Of a stretch of DNA of 64,000 nt, positions 32,944 through 42,299 are shown one piece after another; within the stretch, counting starts at the first letter, position 1; the number at the start of each line of letters is the position of its first letter. The translations under genes were made by a program, and so were the position numbers. Source of the DNA: Thalassobacillus_A hwangdonensis (GTDB taxonomy: Bacteria > Bacillota > Bacilli > Bacillales > Halobacillaceae). A model generated the notes under the pieces. That model ran no database searches and had not been told where the DNA came from. It saw only the letters and a program-made list of their open reading frames with translations. Location: positions 1,178,001 through 1,242,000 of the forward strand of contig NZ_JBHTKL010000001.1 of NCBI RefSeq assembly GCF_042675915.1, written 5' to 3'.

Positions 32944-34677
32944 CTATTGGACGGAATGGTCGTCGGATGTATCTGAAACAGCATGTACAATCTTCGAATA
33001 TGTGTCGTAAAGGGACTGATCTGCTGGTTTCTGATTCAGTTCCACAAGTGCGAGTGCATATTTCGGGTCTTTCCTCGGAAAGTAACCTGCAAACCAGTAA
33101 TGGTTTGTATTTTTTTTGCCTGTCTCTGCGGTTCCTGACTTACCTGCCACTTCAACATTTGCCAAGTAAGTGCCCGTGCCTGCATCGACTACCTGCTCAA
33201 GCAGCTGCTGCAGCTTAACGGCAGTCACAGAGGAGAAACGCTGTTCTGGTTTCGTTTCGAATCGGTACATCATTGAACCATTATGATAGGCAATTTCATT
33301 TACCGCTTTCACATTTTTATAAACTCCGTCTTCAGCGATTGTTGCCATCATATTGGCTACCGCAAGCGGAGTCACTTTCACATTTTTCTGGCCGATTGCT
33401 GTCTGTCTGATCGCATCTTCCACTCCTGGGTCATACCCATCCCCCCAAATGGTCCCAGCACCTTCTTCAGGAAGCTGGCGAAAGGCGTCATAGTGAAAGA
33501 GCTGACCAGACCAACCCACACGGTCCATCAATCCAAGTTTATCTGCATACAACGAGATTAAATTGCGATCCATGGAAGCAAGTTCATTCGCAACCTGGCC
33601 AAACGTATAATTACAGCTTTGTGCAAAGCTGTCCGTGAAGCTTAAAGAACCAAGCTGTCGCTCTGCCCCGGGCTTTCCATATAAATCAAGATTACAATCA
33701 TACGTTTGTAAAAGGGCTTCAGGATGATTTTCCAATGCAGCAGCTGCAATGACGGTCTTGAATACGGATCCAGGGTTGAATGGCATCAACATCCTATTCG
33801 AGGCATTATTATTCGCATATGGGTCCTGTTTGTTAATGGATGGAAGACTCACTAATGCCAACACTTCCCTCTTCTCGACATCAAGAAGTACTGCCCCCCC
33901 TTCTTTCATATTAGACTGAAGCACAATCCTCTCCAGCCTTTCCTGAAGGTTCTTATCAAGTGTCGTTCGTAACTCAAGCGGATAAAAGGTATCCTCCATG
34001 CTTCTCAGCCTCATATCCATTCCCAATAAAGGATTCCCCATCGCATCCACATGGTATTGCAGGACTTGTTCCCCTTTCCCTGATAGAAAAGGATCAAATG
34101 CTTTCTCCAGGCCTGTCAGTCCATACTCAACAGGGGTCTCACCTTTCCGTTCAGGATATCGCTGATCAAACCCCTCTTTATCACTTCTTGTGATACCGAG
34201 AAGGTGATCTGCACCACCCTCGTCCACTTCAGACTTTCTCTCGACTGCTATCAGACCAGGCAGCTTCAATTTTTCTACTTCATCATACATCGTATCAGGT
34301 ATTGCCATCCATTTGTCTGATAGGAAAAACGGCTGCTTCTCATCAGTGAACCAAGTATTCCACTCCTGTTCTGACACGCCCAATCGTTCACGGATGGTAT
34401 GTGAAAGATCCGTTACCCCCTGAACGAAAGGAAAGACCACTATATCTTTCTTCGAAGTATAGTGAAGCGGAGATCCATTTCGATCGACGAAAACTCCTCT
34501 TCCATCAGAAAGTGTAATTTTCGAGGAGCGTTGATTGACACTTTCTTCTAATAAATTGACACTTGAAGGTCCGTAATCCTCTGCATGGAACAATTGGATA
34601 TCCATCAACTTATAAATCAACCCTGCAAATCCTGCTATTAAACAAATCATCCATATGTATAATCGTTTCCTTCTCAT
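32944..34677 (-). CDS. pbpI: Class B penicillin-binding protein (transpeptidase)
   Basis: A peptidoglycan transpeptidase anchored by an N-terminal helix (about residues 6-24). The 577-residue protein has a dimerisation domain and a C-terminal transpeptidase domain with SVFK (catalytic Ser, in NPGSVFKTV), SCN (in FAQSCNYTF) and KSGTAETG. The start follows GAGGAGGTGATC. It is placed as yrrR/pbpI of B. subtilis, next to greA. Orthology to PBP4b is inferred from position and domain layout. Confidence 0.88.
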   Translation of the reverse strand: MRRKRLYIWMICLIAGFAGLIYKLMDIQLFHAEDYGPSSVNLLEESVNQRSSKITLSDGRGVFVDRNGSPLHYTSKKDIVVFPFVQGVTDLSHTIRERLGVSEQEWNTWFTDEKQPFFLSDKWMAIPDTMYDEVEKLKLPGLIAVERKSEVDEGGADHLLGITRSDKEGFDQRYPERKGETPVEYGLTGLEKAFDPFLSGKGEQVLQYHVDAMGNPLLGMDMRLRSMEDTFYPLELRTTLDKNLQERLERIVLQSNMKEGGAVLLDVEKREVLALVSLPSINKQDPYANNNASNRMLMPFNPGSVFKTVIAAAALENHPEALLQTYDCNLDLYGKPGAERQLGSLSFTDSFAQSCNYTFGQVANELASMDRNLISLYADKLGLMDRVGWSGQLFHYDAFRQLPEEGAGTIWGDGYDPGVEDAIRQTAIGQKNVKVTPLAVANMMATIAEDGVYKNVKAVNEIAYHNGSMMYRFETKPEQRFSSVTAVKLQQLLEQVVDAGTGTYLANVEVAGKSGTAETGKKNTNHYWFAGYFPRKDPKYALALVELNQKPADQSLYDTYSKIVHAVSDTSDDHSVQ

Positions 34678-34776
34678 GTCGGATCACCTCCTCTTCTTTA
34701 ACATTATGGAACGATTTCCCCATAAATAAACCAGAGTGAAGGGTGACCTTTAGATGTGGAGTGAGTAATTTCGACG

Positions 34777-34807
34777 AAAAAAAGCTGCCAGGCTAGCTGG
34801 CAGCTTT
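34777..34807 (-). terminator. Terminator of greA
   Basis: GCTGCCAG-N5-CTGGCAGC with T7 on the minus strand, 13 bases after the greA stop. Confidence 0.9.
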
Positions 34808-34819
34808 CAAGTCATTCCT

Positions 34820-35296
34820 TTATTTAACACTTACAATTTTCACTTCGATTTCTCCGCCTGGAGTAACTACGGATACCTGTTCACCAATTTCATGACCGAT
34901 CAGGCTTTTTGCCATTGGAGACTCGTTGGAAATTTTCCCTTCGAACGGATCTGCTTCTGCACTTCCTACAATCATGTAAGTCTCTTCATCACCATCAGGC
35001 AGTTCGTGGAAGGTGACTGATTTTCCGAGGGAAACCATATTTGGATTCTGGTTATCATTTTCAATGATGACTGCATTGCGGATCATCGTTTCCACTTGTG
35101 AGATCCTGGATTCGACGAAAGCCTGCTCGTCCTTCGCAGCATCGTACTCGGAATTCTCGGAAAGGTCTCCGAACCCACGAGCAATCTTGATTCGCTCGAC
35201 TACTTCCTGACGACGCTCCGTCTTCAGGTAATGCAGTTCTTTTTCTAGTTTCTCTTTACCTTCCTGGGTCATATAATAACTTTTTTCTTCAGCCAT
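34820..35296 (-). CDS. greA: Transcription elongation factor GreA
   Basis: GreA rescues backtracked RNA polymerase by stimulating transcript cleavage. The 158-residue product has the N-terminal coiled coil (KEKLEKELHYLKTERR), the tip acidic residues in GDLSENSEYDAAKDEQ, and a C-terminal FKBP-like domain (ESPMAKSLIGHEIGEQV). Normal length. Downstream of udk with a 223-base gap holding a udk terminator. Confidence 0.97.
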   Translation of the reverse strand: MAEEKSYYMTQEGKEKLEKELHYLKTERRQEVVERIKIARGFGDLSENSEYDAAKDEQAFVESRISQVETMIRNAVIIENDNQNPNMVSLGKSVTFHELPDGDEETYMIVGSAEADPFEGKISNESPMAKSLIGHEIGEQVSVVTPGGEIEVKIVSVK

Positions 35297-35393
35297 TTAA
35301 CCTACACTCCTTTTGTCACGAAACTATCATTCCTCATATTCTGCCTTACATACTTCAATGGGTCAAGAAAGAACGCTTTCCTGTATGAAAGTA

Positions 35394-35424
35394 TAAAAAG
35401 AGAGGCACATTTGATGTGCGCTCT
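35394..35424 (-). terminator. Terminator of udk
   Basis: AGAGCGCACAT/ATGTG-CCTCT hairpin with T5 on the minus strand, about 100 bases after udk. Confidence 0.55.
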
Positions 35425-35519
35425 ATAAGGATATATTTCAGTTTATCGTGGAATTGGTTTGTCTAGAACTTCTAACATAAACTATGCCAAATTTCATATG
35501 ACATTTCAACTCTTTTTTA

Positions 35520-36158
35520 TTATTGCTGCTGGGTTTGGCGTTGAAGGATGGTCTGTATTTTAGTCGTCATCAGATCGATGGCGACATGATTCTGTCCGCC
35601 TTCCGGAATGATGATATCCGCATACCGCTTCGTCGGCTCGACGAACTGCAGGTGCATCGGGCGTACGACATTGATGTACTGATCGATGACTGAGTCTATC
35701 GTACGACCACGTTCTTTGATGTCACGCATCAAGCGTCGGATGATCCTTACATCAGCATCCGTATCGACAAACACCTTGATATCCATCAAATCACGCAAAC
35801 GTTCGTCCTCAAGCACCAGGATCCCTTCCACGATGATGACTTCTTTAGGTTCTACTTCGATCGTTTCATCCGACCGCGTATGAAGCTTGTAATCATAAAC
35901 AGGTTTCTGTACCGTCTCCTCCTCCATCAACTGTTGGAGGTGCTCGATCAGCAAGTCATTATCGAACGCCAATGGGTGGTCGTAGTTCGTCTTCAAACGC
36001 TCTTCAAAAGGAAGGTGACTCTGATCTTTATAGTAATAATCCTGTTCGATCATCAGGATCGTTTTATCTGCAAAGTTCTGAATGATGGAACGTGTAACGC
36101 TAGTCTTTCCAGAGCCGGTACCACCAGCTACTCCTATTACTACAGGTCTATCAGACAT
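35520..36158 (-). CDS. udk: Uridine kinase
   Basis: Udk phosphorylates uridine and cytidine in pyrimidine salvage. The 212-residue product has the P-loop GVAGGTGSGKTSVTRS at residues 9-24, the DYYYKDQ motif, and YDHPLAFDND. AAAGGAGAAAC precedes the ATG. It lies 45 bases from trmR; the peptidase-like genes trhP1 and trhP2 that separate these two in B. subtilis are not present. Confidence 0.97.
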   Translation of the reverse strand: MSDRPVVIGVAGGTGSGKTSVTRSIIQNFADKTILMIEQDYYYKDQSHLPFEERLKTNYDHPLAFDNDLLIEHLQQLMEEETVQKPVYDYKLHTRSDETIEVEPKEVIIVEGILVLEDERLRDLMDIKVFVDTDADVRIIRRLMRDIKERGRTIDSVIDQYINVVRPMHLQFVEPTKRYADIIIPEGGQNHVAIDLMTTKIQTILQRQTQQQ

Positions 36159-36203
36159 TCTGTATGTTTCTCCTTTCCACTTGCATCCATATGATTGCTA
36201 ACA

Positions 36204-36833
36204 CTATTTTTTCACACTTATTGCAACACCATCACCGATCGGGACGATGTTCGTTTCAAAATCATCCTGCTGCATAAGCCATTGGTTGTAGGCATCTATT
36301 TTCCGGCCGATTTTGTGCATCTTCTTATTGTCGTCCTCCCGGCCATGAACATAACCTTTGAACAGGACGTTATCAGATACAATCATTCCTTTATCCGCCA
36401 GCATCGGGGCAAACATTTCAAAAAATGTCTGATACTTCCCTTTGGCAGCATCAATGAATATGAGGTCGTACGGAGCCTGTGCTGCGATTTGCTCTTTCAC
36501 TTCCAATGCATCGCCGTAGACAAGGTTGATCTGCCCTTCTTTATCCAACGAATCAAGGTAGCGCTTTGCTGTCTCATAACGGTCCTGATCTCGCTCGATG
36601 GTGACGATTTCAGTCTCGGGGTACGCTTCTTTCATTCGTAAGGCAGAATAACCGATCGCCGCTCCGACTTCAAGTATTTTATCAGGCCGTTTGATCCTGA
36701 TCAGCTGCATCAAAAAATGGATGCCTGTCGGTTCCATAATTGGAATATGATGTTGTTCTGCATAACGCTCCATATCTTCAACCCAGGGAGCTCCAGAAGG
36801 AAGCAGACTTGCCAGATATTCATTTTGTTCCAT
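36204..36833 (-). CDS. trmR: tRNA 5-hydroxyuridine methyltransferase TrmR (YrrM)
   Basis: An O-methyltransferase that converts 5-hydroxyuridine to 5-methoxyuridine at the tRNA wobble position. The 209-residue product has the SAM motif ILEVGAAIGYSALRM, the metal-binding FIDAAKGKY and VSDNVLF. TGAGGAG places the start ATG at 36833. Normally next to the hydroxylase genes trhP1/trhP2, which are missing here. Assigned by family and position; before characterisation it was called a caffeoyl-CoA-type O-methyltransferase. Confidence 0.92.
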   Translation of the reverse strand: MEQNEYLASLLPSGAPWVEDMERYAEQHHIPIMEPTGIHFLMQLIRIKRPDKILEVGAAIGYSALRMKEAYPETEIVTIERDQDRYETAKRYLDSLDKEGQINLVYGDALEVKEQIAAQAPYDLIFIDAAKGKYQTFFEMFAPMLADKGMIVSDNVLFKGYVHGREDDNKKMHKIGRKIDAYNQWLMQQDDFETNIVPIGDGVAISVKK

Positions 36834-36946
36834 GTGCAAGACTCCTCATGTTCTTTTGTCTTCGCTTTTGCAACCCTATTATTTTAACATAAAAACATTG
36901 TTCATTTCACCTGGAATTTCAAGGTTGTCAAAGATATCTACGATGG

Positions 36947-36984
36947 AAAAAAAGAATGTACACGTCTGTCTGTACATTCTTTTT
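36947..36984 (-). terminator. Terminator of mltG
   Basis: GAATGTACA-N8-TGTACATTC followed by T7 on the minus strand, 10 bases after mltG. Confidence 0.92.
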
Positions 36985-36992
36985 CGTATGAA

Positions 36993-38123
36993 TTAATTGA
37001 TATGTTCCGCCTTCAACTTGTTATGCTTCTCCAAAGTCTCAGCGTAGTAGACCGTTCCATCTTCACTGCTCGCAAGGAAGTACAGATACTCGTTCTCAGC
37101 AGGTTCAGCTGCAGCTACGAGTGCATTTTTGTTGAAGTTGGAAATCGGACCGACCGGAAGACCTTGGATCTGATACGTATTATATGGGGATTCCACTTCC
37201 AAATCCTCGTAAAGGACACGGTCTTTATGTTTGCCTAACGCATATAGTACTGTCGGATCCGTTTGTAGCGGCATTCCTTCATCCAGACGATTATAGAATA
37301 CGCCTGCAATTTTCTTACGGTCTTCTTCACTTCGAGCTTCATTCTCAAGTAAGGATGCAAACGTGATCCCCTCGTGAATGGTCATGTTCTTATCCTCAAA
37401 GGCATTCTTGTACGGAACTACCACATCTCTCGTCTGTTCCAGCATCTTTTGGATGATTGCTTCGATACTAGGGTTATCACTGTAGAATTGATAGGTAGAC
37501 GCGAATAAATACCCTTCCAGTGGATAACGGATGTCTTCCTGCAGAATTTCATCTGTCAATAGACTCGGAAACTGGCTCTTCAATGATTGTACATATTCTT
37601 CATCGTTTGCCCTTTCCATGAATTCAGCCTCAGAGAAATTCGTATTTGGAGATTCTGCGTAGATTGCAGCTATTTGCTCCAAGTTTCTGCCTTCCGGTAT
37701 GGTCACTTTGAATAATGGATCCCTGATGACCTTCCCTGTTTTCAATGATTCAATGATCTGATCGAACGTCATAGCAGCAGAGAAGCTGTATTCTCCAGCC
37801 TGGAAGCCGGATTCGTTCTTGAATTTCGTATAAAAACGGAAAATGAGGCTATTTTCAATTACTCCGTTTTCTTCTAGAATTTCAGCTATTTGAGAAGTTG
37901 ATGATCCCATCGGTACATTGATTGCAATTTCGGAATTATCGGATGCGTCTACAGGCTGCATTGCTGATTTGACATATAGATAGCCTGACACCCCTCCACC
38001 GATTATGATGACCAAAAGGATAGTAAGTATAGTAATGACGATTTTTCTTACAAGGCTTGCTTCATCTCCGCGCTTTTTTGCACGGTCTTTATATTTCTTT
38101 TCGAAGTTATTTGAATCAGACAT
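36993..38123 (-). CDS. mltG: Endolytic murein transglycosylase MltG
   Basis: MltG cleaves nascent glycan strands and acts as a terminase. The 376-residue product has a cytoplasmic basic N terminus, one membrane helix (about residues 26-51), a LysM-like subdomain and the YceG fold with the catalytic Glu in TFASLLENEARSEEDR and LQTDPTVLYALGKH. GAGGAGGATC precedes the ATG. Between trmR and yrzB, as in B. subtilis (yrrL). Confidence 0.95.
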   Translation of the reverse strand: MSDSNNFEKKYKDRAKKRGDEASLVRKIVITILTILLVIIIGGGVSGYLYVKSAMQPVDASDNSEIAINVPMGSSTSQIAEILEENGVIENSLIFRFYTKFKNESGFQAGEYSFSAAMTFDQIIESLKTGKVIRDPLFKVTIPEGRNLEQIAAIYAESPNTNFSEAEFMERANDEEYVQSLKSQFPSLLTDEILQEDIRYPLEGYLFASTYQFYSDNPSIEAIIQKMLEQTRDVVVPYKNAFEDKNMTIHEGITFASLLENEARSEEDRKKIAGVFYNRLDEGMPLQTDPTVLYALGKHKDRVLYEDLEVESPYNTYQIQGLPVGPISNFNKNALVAAAEPAENEYLYFLASSEDGTVYYAETLEKHNKLKAEHIN

Positions 38124-38214
38124 AAATGATCCTCCTCACCCGGTACATTATACTACAAATTCCGAGTGCATTTCCATACTATTCAAATTAATTTCACGTT
38201 TTCCTTACCTATGT

Positions 38215-38247
38215 AAAGTGCGCTTCCCAAGTTGGAAAGCGCACTGT
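38215..38247 (-). terminator. Terminator of yrzB
   Basis: AGTGCGCTT(T)CC/GG-AAGCGCACT hairpin with a short T run, 11 bases after the yrzB stop. Confidence 0.65.
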
Positions 38248-38257
38248 TAAAGCGGTG

Positions 38258-38545
38258 TTACTCTTCTTCTTCCGTCAACGTATTCAGCATTTCTTCGACC
38301 ATTTCCCACTCTTCATCGGACTCGATCTGGAATAGTGCTAAATCATCTTCATCGCCTTCGCCTTCTTTTTCTTCATATCGGAATGCGAACACTTCAACTT
38401 CTTCGTCGTCCTTCTGCTCAGCAGGAACGACTGCCATATAAGAGTTGCCGGTCTGATCCACATCAAATGTGAACAGTACCTCAAATAAATGTTCTTCTTC
38501 GTTTTCATCAGGAATGATGATTCTCTCACGTTCTTCGATTGGCAT
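38258..38545 (-). CDS. yrzB: DUF1292 family acidic protein YrzB
   Basis: A 95-residue, highly acidic protein starting MPIEERERIIIPDENEEEHL, with the DUF1292 core LFEVLFTFDVDQTGNSYMAV and an Asp/Glu-rich end. AAGGAGG inside the last codons of ruvX sets the start at 38545; the longer frame would overlap ruvX. The family always follows ruvX in Bacilli, but its function is unknown. Confidence 0.88.
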   Translation of the reverse strand: MPIEERERIIIPDENEEEHLFEVLFTFDVDQTGNSYMAVVPAEQKDDEEVEVFAFRYEEKEGEGDEDDLALFQIESDEEWEMVEEMLNTLTEEEE

Positions 38546-38558
38546 TGATGAATCCTCC

Positions 38559-38975
38559 TTATTGATTGGCATCCAGATAACTTTGTAAAATCATTACTGC
38601 TGCCATCTTATCAATTACTTTCTTCCGCTTCTTGCGGCTGACATCTGCATCAAGCAGGACACGTTCAGCTGCCATTGTGGTCAAGCGCTCGTCCCATAAA
38701 GCTACTGGGATGTTGAAAGCAGCTTCCAGCTCTTTTGCGAAAGTCTGACTTGCTTCTCCTCTTGGACCGATTGTTGCATTCATATTCTTAGGAAGACCGA
38801 TTACTGCCTTTGTGATATCATGCTGATCGATGATCTTTTGCAGTTCATCTTTGGCAGTAGCGAAATCCGGCTCTTCCCATTTCAATGTCGTCAGTCCTTG
38901 AGCAGTCCACCCGAGTGCATCCGATACCGCCACTCCGATGGTTTTTGAACCTACGTCTAACCCGATTGTTTTCAT
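38559..38975 (-). CDS. ruvX: Holliday junction resolvase RuvX (YqgF family)
   Basis: An RNase H-fold nuclease linked to 16S rRNA 5' maturation and to junction resolution. The 138-residue product has MKTIGLDVGSKTIGVAVSD (first catalytic Asp), VIGLPKNMNATIG and DERLTTMAAE with a late Asp (DKMAAVMIL). Called yrrK in B. subtilis, between ireB and yrzB as here. The exact role in Bacilli is unsettled. Confidence 0.95.
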   Translation of the reverse strand: MKTIGLDVGSKTIGVAVSDALGWTAQGLTTLKWEEPDFATAKDELQKIIDQHDITKAVIGLPKNMNATIGPRGEASQTFAKELEAAFNIPVALWDERLTTMAAERVLLDADVSRKKRKKVIDKMAAVMILQSYLDANQ

Positions 38976-38983
38976 AGTTGTAG

Positions 38984-39244
38984 TTATTTGTTTCCTTCCA
39001 AGTAGTATTTGACCAATTCCTCGATCAATTCATCGCGCTCCATCTTACGGATCAGATTTCTCGCATCGTTGTGGCGAGGAATATACGCAGGATCCCCGGA
39101 TAACAGATACCCTACAATCTGATTGATCGGATTGTAGCCCTTCTCTTTCAACGCTTCATGGACCGACAACAAGACGGACCTTACATCCTGATCGAACGGT
39201 TCTTCAGAAAAGTTGAACTTCATCGTTTTATCCATCGAACTCAT
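38984..39244 (-). CDS. ireB: IreB family regulatory phosphoprotein
   Basis: An 86-residue DUF965 protein, MSSMDKTMKFNFSEEP, with NPINQIVGYLLSGDPAYIPRHNDARN in its core (split: NPINQIVGYL, then SGDPAYIPRH). In Enterococcus the homologue is phosphorylated by the Ser/Thr kinase IreK. The start at 39244 follows GAGGTGTTGACG. Known as yrzL in B. subtilis, between alaS and ruvX, the same order. Confidence 0.93.
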   Translation of the reverse strand: MSSMDKTMKFNFSEEPFDQDVRSVLLSVHEALKEKGYNPINQIVGYLLSGDPAYIPRHNDARNLIRKMERDELIEELVKYYLEGNK

Positions 39245-39309
39245 CGTCAACACCTCGCACCTTTTCAGAGTTTATCTACATTATATACCTTAATTGGACA
39301 ATTGGAAAA

Positions 39310-41946
39310 TCAAGCGTTTGTTTCGACATATTCTTTTGCAAAATCAAGCGCTTCCTGAATCCTGGATGGATCCTTTCCACCTGCCTGAGCCATGTCTGGA
39401 CGGCCACCACCGCCACCGCCACAACGGGATGCTGCTCCTTTGACAAGCTGCCCAGCATGGAATCCTTTTTCGACAAGGTCTTTGGAAACTCCTGCAATCA
39501 GCTGCACTTTATCACCATTTGGTGTTGCAAGCAGGATGATGCCTGAGCCTACTTTCTGCTTCAGTTCATCCATCATACCACGTAAGGCATTCACATCTTT
39601 TACATCCACTTGTTTAGCAAGCACTTTGACTCCGTCCACTTCTTCGACATCATCGAGGATGGAGCTCGCTTCCATGTTCGAAAGTTTTTGTGCAAGTGAA
39701 TCGTTTTCCTTCTGGAGGTCTTTCATCTCCTGGAAAAGGGTTTCAATTCGTTCTGGTACTTGATCCTGCTTCGTCTTCAGGCGATCTGCTGCCTCTGTCA
39801 GGACAGACAGTTTGCCGTTCATGAATTCATATGCACCTTTTCCTGTCACTGCTTCAATCCTGCGAGTACCTGCTCCGATTCCGGATTCAGATGTAATTTT
39901 GAACAAACCGATTTCAGCTGTGTTCCGTACATGACAGCCTCCACACAGTTCCAGGCTGTAATCTCCAACGCGAACGACACGGACGACGTCTCCATACTTT
40001 TCTCCGAAAAGTGCCATTGCGCCCATCTCTTTCGCTTCTTCCATCGAATGATTGCCGATGGTTACCACGATCGACTCCCATACCTTTTCATTGACGATTG
40101 TTTCAATACGGTTTCTTTCTTCCTCGGAAACCGATCCGAAATGAGAGAAGTCAAAGCGAAGACGATCCGGCGCGACAAGTGAACCTGCCTGATTGACGTG
40201 GTCGCCAAGTACATCTTTCAATGCCTGGTGCAAAAGGTGTGTTGCCGTGTGATTCTTGACGATGAAGGAGCGGGATTTTGCATCAACCACTGCTGTTACA
40301 TTTTCCCCTTTTTCTATCGTTCCTTCGACAACAGTAGCTTCATGCATATGCTGGCCATTCGGTGCTTTCTGGACGTTGTTCACTTCTATCGTTGCATTCG
40401 TTGCTTTAAGTGTTCCTTTATCTGCAATCTGACCACCACTTTCCGCATAGAATGGTGTCTCTTTCAGGAACAGATAGACCGTGTCACCCTGCTCTGCCTT
40501 GTCTGCGAAGTTTTTTCCTTTGATCAACTCCACGATTTCTGTATCTGCATTCAAGCGGTCGTAACCGATGAAGGTGCTTGCCACTTTTACATCACCAAGG
40601 ACACCTTCCTGAACCTGCATGGAGTCGGACTTTGCCCGTGCGTTACGCGCACGTTCCCTCTGCTTTTCCATTTCTTCCTGGAACCCTGCTTCGTCAATGA
40701 TGAAGCCTGCTTCATCGACGTATTCCTCAGTAAGCTCCTTCGGGAATCCATAGGTATCATACAGGCGGAACACCTCTTTACCAGGGAAGACATTGCTGCC
40801 TTTCTCTGTCTCCTGTTTGATGATATCAGACAGAATAGCTAGTCCATCATTCAATGTTTCATGGAAGCGGTCTTCTTCCGTTTTGATGACATTCTGGATG
40901 AAATCATGCTTCTCTTTGATTTGAGGGTAAAAGTCTACCATGACATTACCGACAACACTCACCAATTGATACATAAACGGCTTCTCAATGCCAATCTGCT
41001 TCGCGAATCGAACCGCACGACGGAGCAGACGACGAAGGACATATCCACGTCCTTCATTGGATGGAAGTGCCCCATCACTGATGGCGAAAGCAACGGTACG
41101 GATATGGTCGGCAATAACCTTGTATGCGACATCTCCCTCGACACTTTCTCCATAAGGTGCAGTTGCGAAAGCTTCTGTTTCTTTGATGATCGGCAAGAAC
41201 AGATCGGTTTCAAAGTTCGTTGGCGTATCCTGCAGTGCACTTACTACACGCTCAAGCCCCATGCCAGTATCGATGTTTTTCTTAGGAAGCGGTGTGTACG
41301 TGTCATCCGGATTATGGTTGAACTGGGAGAAGACGAGATTCCAGATTTCCAGATAGCGCTCATTTTCACCACCCGGGTAAAGTTCAGGGTCCTGTGGGTC
41401 ATTTCCGTATTTCTCTCCACGATCGAAGAAAATTTCCGTATTCGGACCACTTGGACCTTCGCCGATGTCCCAGAAGTTCTCTTCCAAACGAATGATCTTG
41501 TCATCAGCAAGGCCGACATTTTCTTTCCATATGTTCCGTGCTTCATCGTCTTCGGGATGGACAGTGACAAACAGCAGCTCCGGATCAATTCCAAGCCATT
41601 TCTCACTCGTAAGGAATTCCCATCCCCACTCGATCGCTTCCACTTTGAAATAGTCACCGATGGAAAAGTTACCAAGCATCTCAAAGAACGTATGGTGACG
41701 CGCCGTCTTTCCTACGTTTTCGATGTCGTTGGTACGGATCGATTTCTGTGCGTTCACAATCCTTGGATTTTCAGGAATCACCCTGCCGTCGAAATATTTT
41801 TTCAGTGTTGCAACACCACTGTTGATCCATAGTAATGATGGGTCTTCATGTGGAACGAGGGATGCGCTCGGTTCCACGCGATGCCCTTTTTCTTTGAAGA
41901 AATCAAGGTACATTTGTCTTACTTCAGATGAATTCAGTTTTTTCAT
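39310..41946 (-). CDS. alaS: Alanyl-tRNA synthetase
   Basis: AlaRS charges tRNA-Ala. The 878-residue product has class II motifs in the N-terminal catalytic domain (FFEMLGNFSIGDYF), an editing domain with HTATHLLHQAL and CGGCHVRNTAEIG (zinc ligands), and a C-Ala domain with the Gly-rich CGGGGGGRPDMAQAGG. Full length. GGAGGTAGG precedes the ATG. Controlled by the T-box leader and sigma-A promoter just upstream. Long antisense open frames over this gene are shadows. Confidence 0.98.
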   Translation of the reverse strand: MKKLNSSEVRQMYLDFFKEKGHRVEPSASLVPHEDPSLLWINSGVATLKKYFDGRVIPENPRIVNAQKSIRTNDIENVGKTARHHTFFEMLGNFSIGDYFKVEAIEWGWEFLTSEKWLGIDPELLFVTVHPEDDEARNIWKENVGLADDKIIRLEENFWDIGEGPSGPNTEIFFDRGEKYGNDPQDPELYPGGENERYLEIWNLVFSQFNHNPDDTYTPLPKKNIDTGMGLERVVSALQDTPTNFETDLFLPIIKETEAFATAPYGESVEGDVAYKVIADHIRTVAFAISDGALPSNEGRGYVLRRLLRRAVRFAKQIGIEKPFMYQLVSVVGNVMVDFYPQIKEKHDFIQNVIKTEEDRFHETLNDGLAILSDIIKQETEKGSNVFPGKEVFRLYDTYGFPKELTEEYVDEAGFIIDEAGFQEEMEKQRERARNARAKSDSMQVQEGVLGDVKVASTFIGYDRLNADTEIVELIKGKNFADKAEQGDTVYLFLKETPFYAESGGQIADKGTLKATNATIEVNNVQKAPNGQHMHEATVVEGTIEKGENVTAVVDAKSRSFIVKNHTATHLLHQALKDVLGDHVNQAGSLVAPDRLRFDFSHFGSVSEEERNRIETIVNEKVWESIVVTIGNHSMEEAKEMGAMALFGEKYGDVVRVVRVGDYSLELCGGCHVRNTAEIGLFKITSESGIGAGTRRIEAVTGKGAYEFMNGKLSVLTEAADRLKTKQDQVPERIETLFQEMKDLQKENDSLAQKLSNMEASSILDDVEEVDGVKVLAKQVDVKDVNALRGMMDELKQKVGSGIILLATPNGDKVQLIAGVSKDLVEKGFHAGQLVKGAASRCGGGGGGRPDMAQAGGKDPSRIQEALDFAKEYVETNA

Positions 41947-42012
41947 GGTTTCCTACCTCCAGTTACAAGTGATTATCCGTATTCGAAAAGCCTCAAGTCG
42001 ACGTCGGAACAA

Positions 42013-42264
42013 TAAAAAAATCCCGTCCCTGCTATTAAGCAGGGACGGGATTGAATCCGCGGTACCACCCTGGTTATGGAAGGGAGTCCCTTCCATCACT
42101 CCATTTGCGTTAACGGTGCAACACCGGTGGGGATTAGCCACACTCCAGAATAGCTTCGATGACCCTTCATTTGAGTTTCCTTCCAGCCTGATGGGAACCT
42201 CTCTCTTTAAATGGTCTGTCATCTACTCGTTTCCTTCTTCGCTTTCATTCGAATGACGTTGATA
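42013..42264 (-). promoter_or_regulatory. T-box riboswitch of alaS
   Basis: The conserved T-box AGGGTGGTACCGCGG is at 42057-42071 (minus). It is followed by the terminator TCCCGTCCCTGCT/AGCAGGGACGGGA and T7 (42014-42050). In stem I the S-turn AGTA is followed on the 3' side by GAA-GCT-A-TTC, so the specifier is GCT (Ala) at 42152-42154. Uncharged tRNA-Ala would prevent termination. Confidence 0.95.
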
Positions 42265-42270
42265 TGCGCT

Positions 42271-42299
42271 ATTATAGATAACTATACTGAGTATGTCAA
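42271..42299 (-). promoter_or_regulatory. Sigma-A promoter of alaS
   Basis: Perfect TTGACA (42294-42299), 17-base spacer, TATAAT (42271-42276), directly before the T-box leader. It overlaps the last codons of yrrI. Confidence 0.93.

Noticed and set aside
40861..41832. 323-residue plus-strand frame
   Set aside because: Antisense to the alaS catalytic domain. The product is Cys/Phe/Arg-rich and unlike any family, with no ribosome site; a shadow of alaS codon use.
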